From Acidobacteriota bacterium (GTDB lineage: Bacteria > Acidobacteriota > Terriglobia > Terriglobales > Acidobacteriaceae), in NCBI GenBank assembly GCA_021802085.1, contig JAKAAZ010000038.1:1-20543 (forward strand): 20,543 nt of DNA, written 5' to 3'. Position 1 is the stretch's first letter. Each line of letters begins with the position of its first letter. Below the pieces are notes generated by a model. The model ran no database searches. It had not been told where the DNA came from and saw only the letters and a list, made by a program, of their open reading frames with translations. Positions 16,276 to 20,543 of this stretch are shown one piece after another. The translations under genes and the position numbers were made by a program.

Positions 16276-16320
16276 CCCATGGCCCAGTGTCGTATCGACG
16301 GCACTGGGCCATGGGTTTTT
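16276..16320 (+). terminator. Strong intrinsic terminator upstream of thiG
   Basis: Perfect 14-bp stem (CCCATGGCCCAGTG, 16276-16289, with CACTGGGCCATGGG, 16302-16315), prolonged by a T-G pair and CGT/ACG to an ATCG tetraloop, and followed at once by TTTTT. The T-run is only on the plus strand, so it ends rightward transcription. It lies 106 bp before the thiG start. Confidence 0.9.
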
Positions 16321-16389
16321 CAGGGACGTTCCTGGACTCCCGCATGTTTTGAAACACGCAAACGCGCCACAACTAACGGGCGTGGTGCA

Positions 16390-16420
16390 TCGACACGGCG
16401 AGCTAGCCGAGCACTACAAT
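16390..16420 (+). promoter_or_regulatory. Promoter for thiG, possibly leaderless mRNA
   Basis: TACAAT (16415-16420) matches the -10 at five of six positions and TCGACA (16390-16395) the -35 at five of six, with a long 19-nt spacer. The usual start distance puts +1 at or next to the thiG ATG (16427). No ribosome-binding site precedes that ATG, in keeping with leaderless translation. Confidence 0.45.
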
Positions 16421-16426
16421 ACAAAC

Positions 16427-17197
16427 ATGGACACACTGGTCATTGCTGGAAAAGCCTTTCAGTCGCGGCTGATCGTCGGCACGGGGAAGTATAAAGACGG
16501 AGCGGAGACGCAACGGGCCATTGAGGCCTCTGGCGCCGAAATGGTCACAGTCGCGGTACGGCGCGTGAACCTGGATCGCAGCAAGGAAAGCCTGCTGGAT
16601 TTCATCGACCCCCGGCGCTATTTCCTGCTGCCGAATACCGCCGGGTGCTATACAGCGGAAGAAGCGATCCGAGCGGCGCGGCTAGGCCGGGAAGTGGGAT
16701 TGTCCGATTGGGTAAAGATTGAGGTGATCGGCGATCAAGCCACGTTATATCCGGACGTGCTGGCGACGGTGGAAGCGACCCGCGTATTGGTAAAGGAAGG
16801 CTTTACTGTTTTGCCGTATACATCTGATGACATAGTAGTTGCAAAACGTCTAATCGATGCTGGGGCGGCTGCTGTGATGCCGCTGGGGGCCCCCATCGGA
16901 AGCGGTCTCGGCATACAAAATGTAACCAGCCTGCGCATCCTTCGCGAACTGATCACGGGAGTTCCGCTGATTGTGGACGCGGGAGTTGGAACGGCATCGG
17001 ATGCCGCGCTCGCCATGGAACTGGGAGCGGATGCCGTGTTGATGAACTCCGGGATTGCCGGCGCCGGCAATCCTGTGCTGATGGCGGAAGCGATGCAGCA
17101 CGCAGTCCTTGCGGGTCGGCAGGCATATCTGGCTGGGCGCATGCCGCGCAAACTGTATGCGACCGCTTCCTCTCCCATGGAAGGCATCTCCCGCTAG
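16427..17197 (+). CDS. thiG: Thiazole synthase ThiG
   Basis: Forms the thiazole phosphate moiety of thiamine from 1-deoxyxylulose 5-phosphate, dehydroglycine (or glycine-derived imine) and ThiS-thiocarboxylate sulfur, in the cytoplasm. It has the expected TIM-barrel signatures: SRLIVGTGKY at the start, LLPNTAGCYTAEEA (67-80), the Schiff-base lysine Lys97 in DWVKIEVIGD, VMPLGAPIGSG, and phosphate-binding VDAGVGTASDAALAMELGAD. Length of 256 aa from ATG 16427 equals the family norm; an upstream in-frame ATG at 16349 adds 26 residues unlike ThiG. The start lacks a ribosome-binding site but sits directly behind a promoter-like TACAAT. ThiS, ThiF or a glycine oxidase are not in the window. ruvC follows 25 bp later. 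Confidence 0.95.
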   Translation: MDTLVIAGKAFQSRLIVGTGKYKDGAETQRAIEASGAEMVTVAVRRVNLDRSKESLLDFIDPRRYFLLPNTAGCYTAEEAIRAARLGREVGLSDWVKIEVIGDQATLYPDVLATVEATRVLVKEGFTVLPYTSDDIVVAKRLIDAGAAAVMPLGAPIGSGLGIQNVTSLRILRELITGVPLIVDAGVGTASDAALAMELGADAVLMNSGIAGAGNPVLMAEAMQHAVLAGRQAYLAGRMPRKLYATASSPMEGISR

Positions 17198-17222
17198 AGC
17201 GAAACCGGTCTGAAGGCGAACA

Positions 17223-17753
17223 ATGCGGGTCCTGGGAATCGACTGTGGCACCGAGTGGACTGGCTACGGGCTTGTGGATACCGACCCGGCTGCCGAGTTG
17301 CGGTCCATTGCGCACGGGGCGATCCATCTTTCCAAACGCGATGGATTGCCGCATCGACTGACAATCGTGTTCAGTCGCCTGCTGGAGTTGATCGGAGAAT
17401 ACCAGCCGGAAGTGGTCGCGGTGGAAGAGGTTTTTCACGCCGTCAATTCTCAAACCGCGCTGAAGCTGGGCCAGGTGCGCGGTGTCGTCCTGCTGGCTGC
17501 GGCAACCTGCAAGCTGGTCATCGCGGAATACTCGCCACTGTCCGTGAAGTCCGCGGTTTGCGGCTACGGCAGGGCGGACAAACAGCAGGTCCAGTTTATG
17601 GTGGCACGACTGTTGAAGCTGACGGAGCCGCCGGAACCCACGGACGCTTCCGACGCGCTGGCCGTCGCCATTTGCCACATCCATCATGCCCAGACCGAAT
17701 TGGCCCAGGGAGCGTTTGTTCCAGTGCCTTTGATCCGGCGCAAAAAATCCTGA
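17223..17753 (+). CDS. ruvC: Holliday junction resolvase RuvC
   Basis: Endonuclease that cuts four-way DNA junctions symmetrically, working with the RuvAB branch-migration motor. RNase-H-like fold with the acidic tetrad visible: Asp7 in LGIDCGT, Glu68 in VVAVEEVF, Asp141 and Asp144 in TDASDALAVA. NSQTALKLGQVRG (75-87) and VKSAVCGYGRADKQQV (108-123) are typical DNA-contact regions. Length is 176 aa, normal. GAAGG about 6 nt before the ATG marks the start. It sits 25 bp after thiG and probably shares its transcript. ruvA and ruvB are not in the window. The tail ends with a basic RRKKS. Confidence 0.94.
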   Translation: MRVLGIDCGTEWTGYGLVDTDPAAELRSIAHGAIHLSKRDGLPHRLTIVFSRLLELIGEYQPEVVAVEEVFHAVNSQTALKLGQVRGVVLLAAATCKLVIAEYSPLSVKSAVCGYGRADKQQVQFMVARLLKLTEPPEPTDASDALAVAICHIHHAQTELAQGAFVPVPLIRRKKS

Positions 17754-17811
17754 CCGAGCCGCAACTAAAATATGTAAGGCGTGTTCCAATAATGTTGGCA
17801 AGGAGTGCGCC

Positions 17812-19854
17812 ATGTTGAAGCTTCAGAAGGAATGCAATCGCCAGCAGTCAGGTTTTTCAGCTGTGGAAATTCACCCCATGTTTTCTCCCAGGCAGATGAC
17901 AGGGTGGGCAATCTTGGCAATGGCGGCCAGCTTTATGCTGTCCACGTTGAGCGTCCATGCCATGACGGCTGCCGCGAGCGATACCGCGTCGACACCGACG
18001 TCCAACCAGACGCAGGCGTCCGGTCCGGCTGCTCCCGGAACGGTCGCGGTAGCCCCGGCGGCCGTCCGCGTCGTTCGCCTGAGCGATGTGGAAGGCACGG
18101 TGCGGATTCTGCGAGACAAGCAGACGGAATTTTCGCAAGCCATGATGAACATGCCACTGGCCCAGGGGACGAGCATTGAAACAGGCGCGGACGGCCGGGC
18201 GGAGATCGAATTTGAAGACGGCAGCGTCGCCAGGATCACGCCCAATAGCGCCCTGAATCTCGAAAATCTGGCGACTTCGCCGAGCGGAGCGCTGGAGACC
18301 ACTGTGGAACAGTCGTCTGGCCTGGTCTACTACGAGTTGCGCAACGATGCCCAGACCTCCTATACAGTTGCGTTTGACCAACGCACGGTTATGCCGACGG
18401 TCAATAGCACATTTCGCGTGAACCTCGGGGCCACACCCGCTGAGTTGGCGGTCATTGACGGAGGCGTCCAGGTCCATGGCGCATCCAATGGCTACTTGGC
18501 GGAAGTCCGGCAAAATCAGACGATCCAATTCAAGCCTTCCAACGGCTCAAATTACACAATCGCGCAGGGTATCGTTCCTAACGGGTTTGATGATTGGAAC
18601 GACCAGCGGGATGAAGAAGCGGCGAAAGAAGCCGCCAACCAGACGCCAGCTCGAGTTCAGCAGGGAGCTGGCAGCCTCATGGACAATGGCGTCGGCTATG
18701 GTTGGGGCGATCTGGACACGTACGGCGGCTGGTACCCACTGCCTGGATACGGAATGATGTGGCAGCCCAACGGAGCTGGGCCTGGTTTCGATCCGTATGG
18801 TTTTGGCGCATGGGCGAACATGGGTGGGCTTGGCGTTGGTTGGGTTTCCGGGTATCCCTGGGGTTGGCTGCCGTTTCAGTACGGCATGTGGTCCTACGTC
18901 AACGGTTTTGGCTGGGGATGGATGCCTGGGGCATACGGCATGGGTATGGGTATGGGTATGGGAATGGGTATGGGTATGGGAATGGGTATGGGAATGGGGA
19001 TGGGCGGCTATGGCTATGGCTATGGCGGCTATGGCGGCTACGGTTACGGCGGTTATTATGGCCGCTACGGTAATACCACACAGCGTCATCCCTATACGAA
19101 TGTTTATCGAGGGCCTGCCGGGTACCATGCTCCGGCCCCACCCGCTACCTTGCGGGCAGGGACGACCATGCGCGGCGGTGCGCCAGGGGTAAATATGGTT
19201 CGCGTTGGGAGTCCCGCTTTGGCTTCCCGCCAGATTGCGGCTGGCCCCCGCGCCGTGAACTTCAACGGTGCCAGGATTGCTCCCCTCCATTCCATCATGA
19301 GAGGGGTTACCGTGCCGACTCGCAACGCTGCGCTGTATAACAACTACCCGGCCCACGCATTCCCGGGAGGCGTCCGCAATGCGCTGATGAGTCGCACCGG
19401 CAATTTGGGGAGCGGCCGATTGGGTGGATCGACCCGGTCCGGCAATTTCCGGGCTCAGGGTAGCCGATCCATGGGCAACCAGCGTGGCTCTTCCATGGGA
19501 GCGCGGGAAGGCGCGGCGCGCAGTGCGGGCGGACGGTCCTTTACGGGCCAATCTTTCGGCTCTGCGAATCGCGCGTTCGGAGCTGCCAACCGCCAATTCG
19601 GGGCTGTAAACCGCGGATCGTTCGGGAACTCGAATGCTTTTGCTTTTGGGCAACATACTGTGTTCGGATCGCATGGCAGCTTTGGGGGAGCACATTCCTC
19701 CTTCCATGGCAGTAGCGGATTTCATGGAGGCAGTATGGGCGGCGGGTTCCACGGCGGCGGGTTCAGCAGCGGCGGCGGTGGCGGATTCCACGGCGGTGGC
19801 GGTGGCGGCGGCCACGCCGGTGGAGGCGGTGGTGGTGGCCACGGTGGTCGCTAG
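17812..19854 (+). CDS. Secreted FecR-domain protein with Gly-rich repeats (DUF6600-like)
   Basis: Large exported protein of unknown function, 680 aa. AAGGAG six nt before ATG 17812 fixes the start. An unusually long basic N-region (about 28 residues) precedes the hydrophobic signal core AILAMAASFMLSTLSVHA; ATG 17878 would give a normal-length signal peptide. A FecR-like beta domain follows (~85-240) with GADGRAEIEFEDGSVARI and SALNLENL. Next comes a Trp/Tyr/Gly region (YGWGDLDTYGGWYPLPGYG) resembling the DUF6600 module found behind FecR in related proteins. An eleven-fold Met-Gly repeat (377-398) leads into Gly-Tyr repeats and an Arg/Ser/Gly stretch; the end (about 620-680) is nearly all Gly, His and Ser. 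The His clusters might bind metal. It lies 58 bp after ruvC; a TAAAAT at 17766 may be a -10. Confidence 0.85.
   Translation: MLKLQKECNRQQSGFSAVEIHPMFSPRQMTGWAILAMAASFMLSTLSVHAMTAAASDTASTPTSNQTQASGPAAPGTVAVAPAAVRVVRLSDVEGTVRILRDKQTEFSQAMMNMPLAQGTSIETGADGRAEIEFEDGSVARITPNSALNLENLATSPSGALETTVEQSSGLVYYELRNDAQTSYTVAFDQRTVMPTVNSTFRVNLGATPAELAVIDGGVQVHGASNGYLAEVRQNQTIQFKPSNGSNYTIAQGIVPNGFDDWNDQRDEEAAKEAANQTPARVQQGAGSLMDNGVGYGWGDLDTYGGWYPLPGYGMMWQPNGAGPGFDPYGFGAWANMGGLGVGWVSGYPWGWLPFQYGMWSYVNGFGWGWMPGAYGMGMGMGMGMGMGMGMGMGMGMGGYGYGYGGYGGYGYGGYYGRYGNTTQRHPYTNVYRGPAGYHAPAPPATLRAGTTMRGGAPGVNMVRVGSPALASRQIAAGPRAVNFNGARIAPLHSIMRGVTVPTRNAALYNNYPAHAFPGGVRNALMSRTGNLGSGRLGGSTRSGNFRAQGSRSMGNQRGSSMGAREGAARSAGGRSFTGQSFGSANRAFGAANRQFGAVNRGSFGNSNAFAFGQHTVFGSHGSFGGAHSSFHGSSGFHGGSMGGGFHGGGFSSGGGGGFHGGGGGGGHAGGGGGGGHGGR
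18940..19005 (+). repeat. Hexanucleotide tandem repeat coding (Met-Gly)11
   Basis: Eleven in-frame copies of ATGGGN (N = T, A, G or C), 66 bp, encode alternating Met and Gly within the FecR-domain protein. The first three units are identical (ATGGGT). The six-base unit means that copy changes keep the frame, so it would vary protein length and not switch expression off. Confidence 0.95.
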
Positions 19855-19874
19855 TGTCCTTTGGATACAAGAGA

Positions 19875-19915
19875 AAGAAAGGCCCGGTGAGATCGTCGCG
19901 GCCTTTCTTCTTTTT
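19875..19915. terminator. Terminator between convergent fecR-like gene and rsmA
   Basis: Stem AAGAAAGGCC (19875-19884) / GGCCTTTCTT (19900-19909) with a 15-nt loop, followed on the plus strand by CTTTTT. On the minus strand the hairpin is followed by CTCTTG, poorer in T, so leftward termination is plausible but weaker. It lies 20 bp after the fecR-like stop and 46 bp after the rsmA stop. Confidence 0.8.
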
Positions 19916-19961
19916 ACGCCGAGAATTTTCGTTCACGATTCTCGTGCTGGTGAGCCGAATC

Positions 19962-20543
19962 TCATGCAGGTTCTTCAAGCGAGTTGAGACGCCGATAGAT
20001 CCTGGCCATCGCTTCCAGGGAAACGGCCTCGGCTCGGATGGCTGGGTTGAGGCCCACTTCTTCCATTGCGGTCAGTATCTTCGCGGTTTCGGCAATTCGC
20101 GCACTCTTCAAGTTGTTCGCCAGGGTCTTTCGTTTCTGCCGGAAGCATTGCTGCAAAAACCGTAGAAATCCGGTGCGATCTGCCTGGAGTTCCTCATAGC
20201 GGGGGCGCATTTCCAGACGCACCACGGCAGAGGTCACGCTGGGGGAAGGCGTGAATGCCTCCGGAGGCAGGGGGAAGAGTTTTTCTACCCTCCCATGCAT
20301 TTGCGCGGTAGCAGAGAGGAGCCCGTAGGCGCTCGTGCCGCAACGGGCGGCCAGGCGGTCCGCCACTTCCTCCTGCACCATGACCACAGCCCGCATGATG
20401 GATGCAGCCTGCGCGAACAGATGTAGCAGAATGTCGGACGTGATGTAGTAGGGCAGGTTGCCGACGACGACCAGAGGATCGTTGCCGGACAAGCCCGACT
20501 TGCTCCGTACGGTCGCCAGATCGAGTTCCAGAATGTCCGCGTG
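19962..20543 (-). CDS. rsmA: 16S rRNA dimethyladenosine transferase RsmA/KsgA (partial)
   Basis: Dimethylates two adjacent adenosines in the 3'-terminal hairpin of 16S rRNA (A1518/A1519 in E. coli numbering) late in small-subunit assembly. The visible part starts inside the Rossmann domain: the frame is open to the window edge and reads HADILELDLATV before VVVGNLPYYITS, the catalytic motif IV. VVMVQEEVADRLAA, a conserved substrate-side helix, and FTPSPSVTSAVVRL follow, then the small C-terminal helical domain (QCFRQKRKTLANNL). About 193 codons are present of the usual 260-290; the N-terminal SAM-binding glycine motif lies beyond 20543. It is convergent with the fecR-like gene across a shared terminator. 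A TTG at 20492 is not the real start. Confidence 0.95.
   Translation of the reverse strand, partial: HADILELDLATVRSKSGLSGNDPLVVVGNLPYYITSDILLHLFAQAASIMRAVVMVQEEVADRLAARCGTSAYGLLSATAQMHGRVEKLFPLPPEAFTPSPSVTSAVVRLEMRPRYEELQADRTGFLRFLQQCFRQKRKTLANNLKSARIAETAKILTAMEEVGLNPAIRAEAVSLEAMARIYRRLNSLEEPA

Larger units (their letters stand above)
16108..16320 (+). ncRNA. Candidate structured RNA or thiG leader (about 210 nt)
   Basis: Between a promoter-like sequence and an intrinsic terminator lies a segment that folds into an irregular rod. GTGAG (16169-16173) pairs with CTCAC (16268-16272); GACTGG plus GGC (16176-16184) pairs with GCC-T-CCGGTC (16248-16257); AGGTG (16187-16191) pairs with CACCT (16235-16239); CCTGACG (16204-16210) pairs with CGTCGAGG (16225-16232, one bulge). 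A short hairpin (GTTGT/ACAAC) lies at 16154-16166. Pieces such as GCCAGTCCTGA and CCTGCGG recall 6S RNA, but the rod spans only about 105 nt against about 180, so that identity is weak. It is not SRP RNA (no GGAAGGAAGCAG) and not a TPP riboswitch. Transcript ends are inferred. Confidence 0.5.

Noticed and set aside
16108..16320. Firm assignment of the structured RNA as 6S RNA
   Set aside because: Short matches (GCCAGTCCTGA, CCTGCGG) and their order are suggestive, but the paired rod is about 105 nt and lacks the long terminal arm of 6S RNA.
16321..16334. Small palindrome CAGGGACGTTCCTG as an SOS (LexA) box for ruvC
   Set aside because: Not a recognised LexA site; it lies before thiG and a separate promoter, so any link to ruvC is unsupported.
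16349..16426. 26-residue N-terminal extension of ThiG
   Set aside because: ThiG proteins begin close to the residues encoded at 16427, and the extension would cover the promoter-like TACAAT.
16108..16426. TPP riboswitch in front of thiG
   Set aside because: The conserved CUGAGA and ACCUGAUCUGG-type segments of the TPP aptamer are absent on this strand.

Overview
The window most likely comes from an acidobacterium (class Terriglobia, order Acidobacteriales or a relative). This rests on protein style (FecR-domain glycine/histidine-rich secreted protein, PPK1/PPX/SixA group), a GC content near 58-60 %, and a dispersed hairpin repeat whose translated form (GFFAPLRMT / ILRCAQNDS) is familiar from spurious ORFs in such genomes. 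No rRNA, tRNA, CRISPR array, insertion sequence, prophage or plasmid gene was seen. The taxonomic call is an inference and was not tested.

Layout. 1-2110: minus-strand envelope unit, an ArnT/PMT-type membrane glycosyltransferase followed by the start of an unidentified gene that leaves the window. 2206-8738: phosphate-polymer region with exopolyphosphatase (plus), a SixA-type histidine phosphatase (minus, its 3' end overlapping ppx by 49 bp), and polyphosphate kinase PPK1 (minus). A minus-strand pair, a UbiA-like membrane protein plus a SAM methyltransferase, lies between them. 8739-11822: a divergent control region with a 9-bp-arm palindrome, then a plus-strand TolC-like outer-membrane protein and an EmrA/HlyD-type fusion protein with no pump gene. 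12067-15715: minus-strand pair of a large blue-light/c-di-GMP signalling protein (GAF-LOV-GAF-GGDEF-EAL plus an unassigned C-terminal domain) and tRNA adenosine deaminase TadA. 15716-16426: noncoding DNA with a sigma70-like promoter, a structured RNA of about 210 nt ending in a very strong intrinsic terminator, and a separate promoter that could give a leaderless thiG mRNA. 16427-19854: thiG, ruvC and the secreted FecR/DUF6600-like protein with an eleven-unit Met-Gly repeat. 19875-19915: terminator usable from both sides. 19962-end: the 3' part of rsmA (minus).

How the genes fit together. PPK1 makes polyphosphate and PPX degrades it; SixA removes phosphate from phosphohistidine proteins, so the three form a plausible phosphate-homeostasis neighbourhood. 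The LOV protein keeps the flavin cysteine and the catalytic GGDEF and EAL residues, so it probably links blue light to c-di-GMP level. The most novel-looking items are the structured RNA unit upstream of thiG, the LOV protein's unassigned C-terminal domain, and the paired copies of a 76-bp hairpin repeat whose loop is conserved as well as its arms.
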